A stretch of 64,000 bases of DNA, taken from the NCBI RefSeq assembly GCF_036850765.1, contig NC_089490.1, forward strand, positions 289,956,982 through 290,020,981, written 5' to 3'. Shown one piece after another: positions 47,928-58,625 of this stretch. The stretch comes from Saccopteryx bilineata (taxonomy: Eukaryota > Chordata > Mammalia > Chiroptera > Emballonuridae). Position 1 is the stretch's first letter. Every line of letters starts with the position of its first letter. The notes beneath the pieces are model-generated. The model did not search any database. It worked only from the letters and a program-made list of their open reading frames with translations, and had not been told where the DNA came from. Both the position numbers and the translations under genes were made by a program.

Positions 47928-48129
47928 TAGCCTCACCTGTGGTGGCACAGTGGATAAAGCGTCGACCTGGAAATGCTGAGGTCACCAGTTTGAAACCCTG
48001 GGCTTGCCTGGTCAAGGCACATATGGGAGATGATGCTTCCAGCTCCTCCCCCCGTCTCTCTCTCCTCTCTCTCTGTCTCTCTCTCCTCCTCTCTCTCTCT
48101 TCTCTAAAAATGAATAAATAAAATTTAAA
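47928..48129 (+). mobile_element. Short bat SINE (CCTCACCTGTGGTGG type), with TSD
   Basis: The head has an A box (GTGGTGGCACAGTGGATAAAG) and a B-box region (AGTTTGAAACCC). It passes to 'ggcttgcctggtcaaggcac', a CT-rich segment and an (AATAAATAAA)-type end. Direct repeats aaaatcgctaaactt (47913-47927) and aaaatcactgaactt (48130-48144) flank it. This family lacks the long body of the other two. Confidence 0.94.
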
Positions 48130-48144
48130 AAAATCACTGAACTT

Positions 48145-48900
48145 CATGGCATTTCAGGGTTTGAATTTAAATGGTTCACATGGGTGGAAACATCCACTCC
48201 TCTTCCCCAACCCCATTTTCTTTTAATATAAAATATATTCTTTACTAATGATTCTCCAGGGGCTCATATTAGAAGAGATTTTCACACAAAAGTAAGCCTA
48301 CAAAATGTGAACAAAAATTAAATGTGTCATTAAAGCCCTATGAAAAAACAACTGGCCATGACTAAGAAATTCACTGAACGCCACAGAGAGGTAAAATGCC
48401 AGAAAACCTGAGAGATTGTGTGAGAAACCACGAGATTAGGACATGAAATGCTAGCTGTATGTCTCATAGGAATATGTCTCATAAGAGCTGAAGGAGAAAC
48501 TAAAGACAATATTTTGAAATAGCAGCTGTAATAATATGTACAATACACATGAGACAACAAAGATTTTACTGTTTACAAAAATGTTCTAAAAAATACTTTT
48601 AAGATATTCTTCAAATAAGATGAAGCTAAAATCCATTTTAAGAAACTAAAATCCAAAAAGCAATGGTGAAAAAGTAAATTTATAGATATGTGAGAATTCT
48701 AATAATTAATTTCCTAATATGAAAAATAAAAATTACATAGAAATATTCTCCAAGTTAATACAAATTGTGCACAAAAGGGATGTGAAAATAAGAGTGAAAC
48801 TGTATTTTGGAGAAATAGGTAGAATGTACAATTCAAAACTAGCACAACAGAACACAGAATCAAGAACAAGTAACTTAATAAATAAGAAAAAAAGGTGCAA
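48145..48900. other. Unassigned sequence
   Basis: A 76-codon minus frame at 48330-48560 has no recognisable domain. No repeat is named. Confidence 0.35.
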
Positions 48901-48916
48901 AAGATAAGTATAATTG

Positions 48917-49085
48917 GCCCTGGCCGGTTGGTTCAGCGGTAGAGCGTCGACCTGGCGTGCGGGGGACCCGGGTTCGATTCCCGGCCAGGGCACATAGGAG
49001 AAGCGCCCATTTGCTTCTCCACCCCCGCCCCCTCCTTCCTCTCTGTCTCTCTTTTCCCCTCCCGCAGCCAAGGCTCCATTGGAAA
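48917..49085 (+). mobile_element. Bat long-family SINE, 5' part, split by an LTR
   Basis: Intact head (GCCCTGGCCGGTTGGTTCAG, B box GGTTCGATTCCC) and CT-rich segment, ending at 'aggctccattgga'. The rest of the element resumes at 49787 with 'ggagcaaagatggcc'. The SINE TSD aagataagtataattg (48901-48916) matches aagataagcataattg (50020-50035) across both the SINE and the inserted LTR. Confidence 0.97.
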
Positions 49086-49786
49086 TGTAAAGCCAGAAGG
49101 CATGGCCATGGCCACTATCACAGCAGCCCGTTCCATGCAGGTTCGCATTGGACTCGGACAGTCGGTAAAGAAACAACGGAGCCAAAAACTGATGGGCTGT
49201 CATCTTTAATTCTAGCTTGCACCCAGCGGGCAAGTAAAAATACACACTGGGCTCCAAAACCCACTCACATTCAGTGCTCACAAAGCCACTGACTTATCCG
49301 AGTTTCCTAGAATCAAAGGTTTCTAGCTCACCAGCCTTATTCTCCTCAGTTCTCCATCTCCTTCCTTATCCCAGATACAAACTCTAGTCTACACAAACTG
49401 GCATCTCACTCAGCACTCTGCCATCTTGGCTGCTTCTCCTGGCCACATGGCCTCTTTCCGCTGCTCTCTGCTCTCTCATGCTAATCATCCCAGGAACCAA
49501 GAGAGCAAGCTCCCGCTCTGTCCCCATTTTATAGTGTAGAAATCCAAACCCTTATCCAATATACAAAATAGGGAAGTCTCTAATACAAAGTCACTTTCTG
49601 AGGCATGATTGGATTGTACCACCCCACATCAAAAAGGGTAGGAAAGGCTTAATCCCAAAACCAAGCCCCAGGCTACAAGGATTCTGCCTGCCTTTAGCCC
49701 ACCCCAACACACATTAATATCACCTGGGCGACGGCCTCCTCGTGTTATCTTTAACAAAGTGAGCATAACATTTTATCTGCCCAACA
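49086..49786 (-). mobile_element. Solo ERV LTR (701 bp) inside a bat SINE
   Basis: Minus-strand LTR starting TGTTGGGCAG and ending CTTTACA. It has a TATA box (CTATAAAATGGGG, minus strand, about 49522-49534). An AATTAAAGA polyadenylation-like signal lies near 49210, and a GC-rich 3' end follows. It is inserted in a SINE; the flanks are ggaaa and ggagc, a decayed 5-bp TSD. No gag, pol or env is present, so it is a solo LTR left by recombination. Frames inside it are not genes. Its sister copy is at 52115-52808. Confidence 0.93.
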
Positions 49787-50019
49787 GGAGCAAAGATGGC
49801 CCGGGCGCTGGGGATGGCTCCTTGGCCTCTGCCCCAGGCGCTAGAGTGGCTCTGGTCGCGGCAGAGCGAGGCCCTGGAGGGGCAGAGCATCGCCCCCTGG
49901 TGGGCAGAGCGTCGCCCCTGGTGGGCATGCCGGGTGGATCCCGGTTGGGCGCATGCGGGAGTCTGTCTGACTGTCTCTCCCCGTTTCCAGCTTCAGAAAA
50001 ATACAAAAAAAAAAAAAAA
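49787..50019 (+). mobile_element. Bat long-family SINE, 3' part, duplicated-unit form
   Basis: Continuation of the SINE begun at 48917: body with two 22-bp units at about 49878-49925, 'gtggatcccggttgggcgca', 'tgcgggagtctgtctgactg' and the A tail before the right TSD. Confidence 0.96.
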
Positions 50020-50035
50020 AAGATAAGCATAATTG

Positions 50036-51429
50036 AATTAGATAATAGAAATAAATCCAAATATTTCATAATAAAAAATATGGACAAATTAAATATACTT
50101 TAGGAAAGCTTTTTCAGATTTAAATAAATGACCATACAATGTTACTATTTTTTTATGAGCCAAAAAACATAACTGTACTGAGAGGTGGAAAAATATCATT
50201 GCAGATTTAATATAATAGTTTTTGCCTAAAGAAAGCTAGTGCTTCTATATACAGACAAATGTATTTTAAGGTAAAAAGGATTATACTGGATACAAAATAG
50301 AAAATAAAGAATTTTTCCATAATATTCTTAACTATGCTGTACTAAATAAGAAGGAAATTAGAAATCTTAATTAAGAACCAACAATTATTTGGTTCTGAGT
50401 AGCCCACTTAAAACCTCTCTAAATTACAATTTCCTCAACTGTGAAAGTAAATATGTATCCTGAATCATCTCAAATGTCTATTCATATTTAAACACATATA
50501 CTTTAGCTTAAGCAAGTCTTTATTATTTATGCTAACACTGTGTGCCTGAAATAAATAACATTAACAAGATAATCAGTTAATCCTTAAATCTCAATTTGTA
50601 ATGTGTAGTTACTTCTTATCTTATTGTTCCAGTGAAAGCTTGTACAGTAATAATTAGAATCAACCTCAACTGTCATTTCTGTTACATTCACTCATATTTT
50701 CTTCTTTTTCTAATTCTCTGATTGGGGTAACAATTAAAAATGGAAAAGTAATACCTAAAGGCAAAACAATCGATGACAACAAAAAGCTACAAAGTTCATA
50801 GATATTTTTTAATTACTATAATACAATGAATGAACAAATAATAATTTATGTATTCCTACAATAAATAGTAATTGAGGCCAGTTGAGCCCCAGGTGTGATA
50901 AGAGATGTTGAGTAGACATATTCCATTATTTACAGATCTGAGCTTCAAGTTCAGAAATACCAAAAATTCTAGTGCAAAAGTTAGATAAAGAAAGAACTGG
51001 ACTCAAATTACAAATCTTGTGTCCTTTCCCCTTCCTTTGCCTCTCATTATATTGAAAAGAGAAAAGCCTTAGTAATTAAACTAGATTTTTCAAAAAAGAC
51101 TCTAATAAAATCATAGTTCCCAATTACCACTGTTTCTATTTCTAGTAAAAGCACAAATATTAAAATAATCAAATAAATTTCAGAACCATGATTAAATATT
51201 CATAGCACACTTAAAATAGTTTGTTATGTAAACTGGTAGTTTTCACTTTTTGATGTATTTTTCTTTGCTCATTCCCAATATTTTAGTCTAAGTATTTCTA
51301 CCATGCCTTACTTGACCAAATCTTAGAATATCTCAGGTCAATGCACCTGTAATGAAAATTAATAGGATTTCAAATTGACTGTTCAACTCAGCAACTACAC
51401 AAACATTCAAATTCTGAAGTTATTAACAA
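50036..51429. other. AT-rich unassigned sequence
   Basis: No gene-like signal; a possible very degraded MIR near 50390-50480 is too weak to call. Confidence 0.4.
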
Positions 51430-52050
51430 TGGGATTTTTACTGCTATGCTGATAATAGCTCACTTTAGGGCTCAGAGAGATGTAATTTACTCAACGATAA
51501 AGTCTGACTGCTAGGTTGCCCTTGACGATCCCTCCTTACACACGGTGGCACTCACTCCCCAGATGCCAGGAATGTTGAATACTGGTAGATTATAGCTGCT
51601 CTCTTTTGTGGGCATTGTCCTCGCTAACGGGAGCTGTCTTCCCCATTTGCTTCTCTCAGAAAGCCCTCGTCTTTGTCTGATTGTGATGGGAATAGAAAGC
51701 ACCAGAGCCATTCAAGTCCCAAAGGATCTTATGCACCCTGCTGAGGCCTCCATCACATTTTGTTGGCAAGTCAACTTCTTTCTTCTCCGATTCTACTTTT
51801 CTCATCTTTGATTTGAGTTGCTCTATTAAAACACCTTCATGCAAATCACCATCAAGAGTCTGTTTCATCGGGAATCTGACCAAATACATTTGATGCCAGG
51901 AGGTATCACAGGAAGGAGACTTTACAAATGAGCTATTAAAACTGATCAATGAGTATTTCATCATTGTCATTAGGTACACAAAGTACTTATAGTGACTGGA
52001 AGCTTGTGTAGGCAGAGTTGTTAAATTTTTTACTGATGTTATATTGGGAT
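51430..52050 (-). other. Unresolved GC-richer block with a 133-codon minus frame
   Basis: Composition changes sharply from the AT-rich flanks. The minus strand has a 133-codon frame at 52057-51656, followed in another frame by a 66-codon frame at 51711-51511. The central part of the first is hydrophilic and Lys/Glu-rich, with no motif I recognise. There is no poly-A tail or splice pattern. It could be an old retroposed pseudogene, an old LTR/ERV piece or a conserved non-coding element. I cannot choose from sequence alone. Confidence 0.3.
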
Positions 52051-52065
52051 AGCACAATGTTAGAA

Positions 52066-53495
52066 TAGCAATTTTTAACCTTTTTCATTTCATAGCACAC
52101 ATAAACTAACTACTTGTAAAGCCAGCAGGCAGGGCCGGGGCCACCATCACAGCAGCCTGGCCCATGCAGGTTCGCATTGGATTCGGACAGTCGGTAAAGA
52201 AACAATGGAGCCAAAAACTGATAGGCCATTTTCTTTAATTCTAGCTTGCACCCGGCGGGCAAGTAAAAACACACACTGGGCTCCAGAACCCACTCACATT
52301 CAGTGCTCACAAAGCCACTGACTTATCCGAGTTTCCTAGAATCAAAGGTTTCTAGCTCACCAGACTTATTCACCTCTGTTCCTCATCTTCTTCCTTCTCC
52401 AGCGTCAAACTACACAAACTGGCCTTTCACTCAATACTCCGCCATCTTGGCTGCTTCTCCTGGCCACATGGCCTCTTTCTGCTCTTTGCTCTGCTCCCTC
52501 TGCTCTCTCATGCTAATCATCCCGGGAACCAAGAGGGAAAACTCTTGTTCTGCCCCCATTTTATATTGTAGCTTCACAATCTCTAATCCAATATACAAAA
52601 TAGGGAAGTCTCTAATACAAAGTCACTTCTCTGAGGCATGATTGGATTGTACCACCCCACATCAAACAGGGTGGGAAAGCCTTAATCCCAAAACCAAGCC
52701 CCAGGTTACAACGATCCCCAACACACGTTAATATCACCTGGGCGACGGCCTCACGTGGGCAGCACCATCTTTAACAAAGTGAGCATAATACATTTTATAT
52801 GCCCAACACTACTAAAATTCTTTGGTGTGCAATTGTTTTTTGTGGATATCAAAAAATCACATGAAGGAGATTGACAGCACCATGTCTGGGAGAAAGGGAA
52901 CTGAGGATTCCGTGACCATGCCATAACAGAAGTTTCAGATGGGAGATTATCTGGACACAGCCATCCTCCCTTCGAATTGGGCACGACCCCCTTCAGGGTA
53001 CAGGAGGCCAAATTAAATTTTATTGACTATTTCTTGAATTTATTTTTTATTGAGTTACGTAAAACAAATTTATGCTTTTTTCTCCCCTCATTATAGCTAT
53101 TAAGCCTTGAAACAAATCATATTGTTTTTACTTAGGAGTTAGGTTTGGCTGTGCTATGGTATGAATATTAACAGAGAGCCCATGTTTCAAGACATTCTAT
53201 AAAATAAGAAGTGCTCTTAACATTCTATGTAAAACTGCTATTTATTATATGTAATCAATCACCTGTACTTATTTATATTTTAATACTGATATAACTCAAA
53301 CCTTCAAATATATGTTTTTTGCTGACAAAAAGAAATAAGTATGATTTGATTCATTCACATCAAATGGCTAATGCTGTATTGGCTGTTGTCATTATTTTAT
53401 TTGAAAATCTAAGAGAAAAGAGGTCAGTGCCTATGACTAAATAGTCAAGTATTGCATGTTTTAAAATTTTTTGTGGCACAACAATTGAAAATCAC
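52066..53495 (+). mobile_element. hAT-like DNA transposon, split by an LTR
   Basis: The left end is 'tagcaatttttaacctttt' with 'catagcacacataaac'. The right end is 'gtggcacaacaattgaaaat' then 'cactc', an imperfect inverted complement. The inner right part (about 53290-53470) has phrases such as 'gattcattcacatcaaatgg', 'ggctgttgtcattattttat' and 'gtcagtgcctatgactaaat', which fit a non-autonomous bat hAT/Charlie-like repeat. A solo LTR sits at 52115-52808. The stretch 52850-53280 is not part of the pattern I recognise and may be another insertion. There is no transposase. Confidence 0.55.
52115..52808 (-). mobile_element. Solo ERV LTR (694 bp), same family as 49086-49786, perfect 5-bp TSD
   Basis: Minus-strand TGTTGGGCAT...CTTTACA with TATA box at about 52554-52567 and AATTAAAGA near 52237. 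The perfect direct repeat ctact at 52110-52114 and 52809-52813 shows insertion and later LTR-LTR recombination. It differs from the sister copy by indels; for example, about 19 bp of a GCC-rich run near the 5' end is missing here. The 66-codon frame at 52110-52310 is LTR sequence. Confidence 0.94.
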
Positions 53496-55887
53496 TCTAT
53501 GAGAAGGGAGTGCCCTGGCAGGTATGCTGTTTCAGGATTTTAACAGATTTGGGGTGATAATATTAGCAACTATAAGAACTATAGTATTGATTGGCTGCAA
53601 TTGTGTTTCCAGTGCATTGAAGTAAGAGGAAAGTTTATGGGCAATTAACTATTAATTTAAATAAAAACATAAAGACAGTGGTTCCTTTAGGCCAAATATT
53701 AGAAGTTTTTCATTTTTTATAGCTAGAGGGAGAAAAGTATTTAAGATCAGAACCAATACTTAATTATAAAGTTAATGAAGCTGCAGATAAAATTAATCTC
53801 AACACTAGTCTTCTGCAGCAAGTAAGTAACCCAGATTTGAAAAGACTGAGACTCTGATACTTGTTGGAACACGAACATCAGGTTACATTTACTTGAAAAA
53901 TCTTAAATCTTTAGGTTCCAAAGAACCCTATTGACCTGCAAGTATACTCTCTTCTTTTGGTTTATGTTTAGACATACTTCCTAGTTTAAATGCAATGAAG
54001 AGACTTCTAACTTGCAAAGAAAGAGTCACTGACTTGGTGACTATCCCTACACTTTCTTCCCAGACCATGATATTAATAACTAAGGGCCCTGTCATGTAAT
54101 AACCCACTCATTAAAGTGCTTGCTCCATTAGAAGTGGACTGAAAGAATGCACCGAAGATTCTGCAAGATCTAACCAATATTCATCAGCAAGATCTGGTAG
54201 AATACCTGTGAGATGAATATCGTGGGAGCAGATCTAAGTAGGCCAAATATTATATTGTATGAAGAAAATTTGATGCCATAATCCAGGATTTAACACTATT
54301 AGAAAGGTACTGAGAGGCGACAGCAAAGCGCTATCAGAGCACACCCTGGAAATTTTGGAAAAGTGATGGCCAAACTAAATTATAATTAAACGCCAGACTG
54401 CCATGACAGATATAGGAAAAATGCATCAAAAGTCTCAGAATAGAGACTGTATCAATATTAACATAAATAGATATGGATCATCAGAAAGGAATATAGAATG
54501 CATGCATTAAAACTGCATATTGAGCCAACTTAAAATGTTTTTTTAAAAAAAGAGAGACTGGACCACAATCTGAGAAGTTTAATTTTTATAAGATCTTGAA
54601 GTAATTGATGCCAAAAATATTTTTTCTTTAAATGTAGGAAGAGGCACTATTACATCTTACATAAGAAGGTAAAGGATGTTTCAAATTCTGCTTCCACTGA
54701 CTATTAAGTTTATTACACTTAGCAAGTGATTTAACTTTTACGTGCCTCTGGTGTTTCTCTAAAACTGGGAGAAAGACAGTGCCAAATGTGCAGAGCTATT
54801 GGGAGAATTTAATTGGGTAGATCATGTAAAATAATAAGGACAGTGCCTGGAAAATAGAAAGCACTCACTAAGTATTAGTTACTATTAGAAAGTTCAGGTA
54901 ATGGTAAAATCTGCAGCAGAAGATAATATTTCATTTTATTAGGTCTTAAATAAGAATCAAGACACAATGTTCTCCCTTGGGAACCTCGTTGGAAGGAGCT
55001 TTGAAAAAAAAAATCTCTAACACTGAAGTTGATGTATCAGGAACTAAATAAGGAAGGAAAAATTTATACACTATAAAATTAAAAAGTCAGAGCTCAACTA
55101 TATGGTTAAAAATACCATGGTGAGGAAAAATGTAGTTAAAAAATGTTCTTACTTGTGGCACTTCAATAAGTAGATACCCATCCTGTTTAATTGGGTTGTT
55201 TGCACTGTAGAAAAGTGGGCATGAGAACAATATAATATCAGGATCTCGCCAGGGCTCTGAGAGAGTGTTCGCACAATGCATGTGGATGAAACTTGAGTTG
55301 GGTTCTAAGAGATACTGATGTTAACAATTTTTTTCTAGACTTGACGATGAGACTCCAGTCAACAAAATACAGAGATGAACTGTAGCAGTAAAGGAAGAAC
55401 AATCTTCTGTGGCCATCAACAGCTCAGGAAACCCATTCGATTGGATCCTAAAGAAAATTCAAATTATGAAATAGTAATGCCATTATTATATATTTCTTTA
55501 ACAAAACTGAAGCTCATGTATTGCTGAATGGCTAATCTGATCTTGGATGAATTTTTAGCTAATTATTTCTCCTATAATGAAGGACTTGTGAATAGCTAGA
55601 GTTTCAGTCTCAGTATCTGGATTTGGCATGTACCTGGTTGGACCCTTAAATGAAATGATATCACAGTATATACTCTCAGAATAACATAACTGTGAATACC
55701 CCAAACAAATTCTACTATTTATTAGAGAAAAATATAATATGGAATTTAGATAAAAATCAACAGAACCAGATAGCTAATAAAACTAGTAAGAGAAAGAATT
55801 ACAAGATATGTGACTTCCAATAGTAATTACTTTTTATGTTCTAGTCCCCAAACCAGTCACTGGTAATCTATTACCTGTCAAAGTTTA
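53496..55887. other. Unassigned sequence
   Basis: About 2.4 kb of moderately AT-rich sequence with one MIR (54690-54895). The stretch 53800-54450 has the texture of an old retroelement interior, but I see no motif that proves it. A 64-codon minus frame at 55087-55281 is unsupported. Confidence 0.35.
54690..54895 (-). repeat. MIR SINE
   Basis: Ordered words 'tagcaagtgatttaactttt', 'gtgcctctggtgtttctcta' and 'aggacagtgcctggaaaata', then 'gaaagcactcactaagtatt', match the MIR core in antisense orientation. Confidence 0.78.
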
Positions 55888-55903
55888 GAATTTAACCTGA
55901 GCA

Positions 55904-56118
55904 TTGCAGAAAATGTGGTATTTCCAGCTTTGTTCTTCTTTCTAAAGAATTACTTGGCTTTCCACAGTCTTCTATGGTTCCAAACAAATTTTGGATTGTT
56001 ATTTCTTCTATAACTAAAAATAAAAAATACTATTGCAATTTCAATAGGGATTGCATGAAATCTGTAAATCACTTTGCGTTGTATGGACATTTGAACAATA
56101 TGAATTTTCCCAATTCAT
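55904..56118 (-). mobile_element. L1 LINE, inverted 5' segment of a twin-primed insertion
   Basis: On the minus strand this encodes L1 ORF2 sequence including KMSIQRKVIYRFHAIPIEI (about 56035-56092), then a region ending in KKNKAG-like codons near 55920. The remaining copy of the same element runs on the plus strand from 56119. The left TSD, ttaacctgagca (about 55892-55903), abuts it. It is broken by stops. Confidence 0.9.
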
Positions 56119-57554
56119 GAACAGAATAGAAAGTTTAGAAATAAATCCACACATACACAGTCAAATAAACTTTGACAACTGTGCCATGGACAGACAATGG
56201 AGAAAGCACAGTCTTTTCAATAAATGTTGCTAAAAAAAAAGCTGAGTTTCCACATGAAAAAGCATAAAATTGAACCCCCATTGTGCACTACTTAACAGAA
56301 GTTAACTTAAAATGGATTAAAGATTTAAACATAAACATGAAATAATAAAACTGAAGAAAATATATAGAATAACTTCCTTGACATTAGCCCTGCAAAGTTT
56401 ATTTTGGATGTGACAAAAAGCCTAGTAAACAACAGCAAAACAAAATCAAACTAGAAAAGTTCCTGCACAGCCAACAATCAAAAGAATAAAAAAAAACAAC
56501 TTATAGAATGGAGAAAAATATTTTGCATACTATATATCTAATGAGGAGTTAATATCCAAAATATATAAGGAACTCCTATAACTCAAGAACAAAAAACCTC
56601 TCAAATAATTAGATTTAAAAAATGAGCTAAAACAGAAATGGACATTTTTAAAAAGAAGACATGCAAATGGAAAACAGGTAAATAAAAAGTAGGTCAACAA
56701 TCACCAATCAACAGGAAAATTCAAATGAATTCTATAAGATATTGACTTACACCTGTAAAACCACTGTTATCAAAAAACAAGAAATAAATGTTCATAATAA
56801 TATGAAAAATAGACTATTTATACTGTATTTCCCATATTGTAAATTGGTATGGTCATTATGAAAAACTGTATGGGATTCTTCAAGAATTTAAAAACAGAAG
56901 TACCCTGGGATTCAGAATCCCACTCCTGGACAAATCAGCACTCCCATGTTCAACACAGCATTCTTCACAATAGCTAATATTATGAAAACAACGTAAGTGT
57001 CTTTTGATGCATAAATAAATACAATATTTAATATATATTATTTTATTATATCATGAAATTATATATATATTATAATATAATGGAATATTATACAGCCACA
57101 AGAAAGAAGATCCTGCGATTTACAGCAATGTGAAATGAGCCAGATAAAGAAAGGCAAATTTTGTGAATTATCACTCTGGTGGAATCAAGAAAAAAGTTGA
57201 ACTCATAGTAACAGGATAGGATGTTGATTGCCCAGTGCTGGGAGTCAGGGAAATGAGAAAGCTATAGTTATGACATGAATGAACTCTGGATATCTAATTC
57301 ACAGCATGATGGTTATACTTAATAATACTGCATTGTATAGTTGGAAGTTACTAAAAGAGTAGATCTTAAATGTTCTCATATGCATTCAAATTCATTATTT
57401 GTGGAGATGATAGATGTGTTAATTAACTTGGCTGTGGTAATAGTTTCAAAATGAATACATATAACAAAACTTCACATGGTACACATTATTTAGTTTACAC
57501 TTTAAATATATATGATTAACTTGTCAATTATACCTTAATAATACTGAAGAAAAA
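56119..57554 (+). mobile_element. L1 LINE, forward 3' segment of the same insertion
   Basis: The plus strand begins at ORF2 codons N-R-I-E-S-L-E-I-N-P (56121 onward) and continues through the ORF2 C-terminus and an old-type 3' UTR to 'ataccttaataatactgaag' and an A run. The right TSD, ttaaccctgagca (57557-57569), matches the left one apart from one extra C. Many frameshifts are present. The 60-codon frame at 56051-56233 spans the inversion junction and is an artefact. Confidence 0.9.
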
Positions 57555-57569
57555 AATTAACCCTGAGCA

Positions 57570-58189
57570 AATGGTAGAGAGCTATTGGTCAGGGACATCA
57601 AGCCCCTAGCTGCTCCAGTGTCCATACCCCATGGTAGCAGATGTATGTTGCAATGGCTCGTAGTTTTCACACTGATCAAATGAGACTAAAACTTTGCCAA
57701 TATTAGGGGTACCTATCTTCACTATGAAGCACAAGAAAAGAAAGTATAGAGGTAAAAATATTCAAAATGTAAAATAGAAAATTGGTCTAATTCATTTTGC
57801 AAGAAGTGGAAGTTATTTTTTTGTTTTTTTTTCTTTGATCTTAACTGAAGGTGAGGCAAGAGAACATATGAATAAGCTAAAGCATAAGAAAATTAAAGGT
57901 TACCATGTCCTTGATATTTCTCTTCTATTTGTTTTAGGAACCAAATTTACAACCTTTATCTGTCCCTTTAAACTTTAAACAAATGGCTCATATTTCAAAG
58001 AGAAGGAACTGGTCCCTTCTTAACAAAGAGAAGGAACTAGTTCATATAGAACTTTTCACTCCTTAGATTGTGCCATGTGAAAATAACAGAAGTACAGAAA
58101 AGCCTTTCTCTATTTTCTATAGAAAATATTTTGTTATTAAAAACAAAGAAACAAAAACCATAATGGTGGTATAAGGATAGTTTGTTCTG
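57570..58189. other. Unassigned sequence
   Basis: No gene or repeat recognised. A 16-bp near-direct repeat (aagagaaggaact) occurs at about 57998 and 58026. Confidence 0.35.
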
Positions 58190-58625
58190 TTGTTTTTTGT
58201 GTGTATGTGTGGTAGGTGAATTATTAACTCTGATTTACACCTCTCCCTGCATCTGTGGACCTGTCATGACCTCATTTTAGGCAGAGTTCTTGGACACTGA
58301 TCTTGGCCTTACAACTTGCTAAAGACAATGATATATAAAAGCAGTTGAAATTCCAATGCACAATTCAAAGCCAAGACATGAATAATTCTCATGTCTTTCC
58401 ACTAACTTGCTTTCACATGTGTTATCACCATGAAAAGATCATGGAACCAAGAGGAGAAGAGTGAAGTGTAGCAGAACCACCACCGCTGAGCCATCCCAAC
58501 CAAGACCTGCCTAGAACAGCAAACCCACAGTGACAAGCAAGGGCATTAGCAGGAATAAGTGAGTAATGTTACAGGCCACAGGGTTTTGATTGTTTTTTTG
58601 CAACAAGAAATAATGAATGCAGTTT
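58190..58625 (+). repeat. Ancient interspersed repeat, possibly MLT1-type LTR
   Basis: 'cttacaacttgctaaagaca', 'ttatcaccatgaaaagatca' and 'gctgagccatcccaaccaag', then 'acctgcctagaacagc', follow the order of a common ancient mammalian repeat. The class is uncertain. Confidence 0.4.

Noticed and set aside
48733..49281. 182-codon minus-strand gene
   Set aside because: It spans the SINE head and the 3' part of a solo LTR, a chance fusion frame.
49086..52808. A single provirus with 5' and 3' LTRs and a 2.3 kb interior
   Set aside because: The left LTR is flanked on both sides by one SINE and the right LTR has its own perfect 5-bp TSD. The sequence between holds the SINE 3' end and unrelated DNA, with no retroviral motif.
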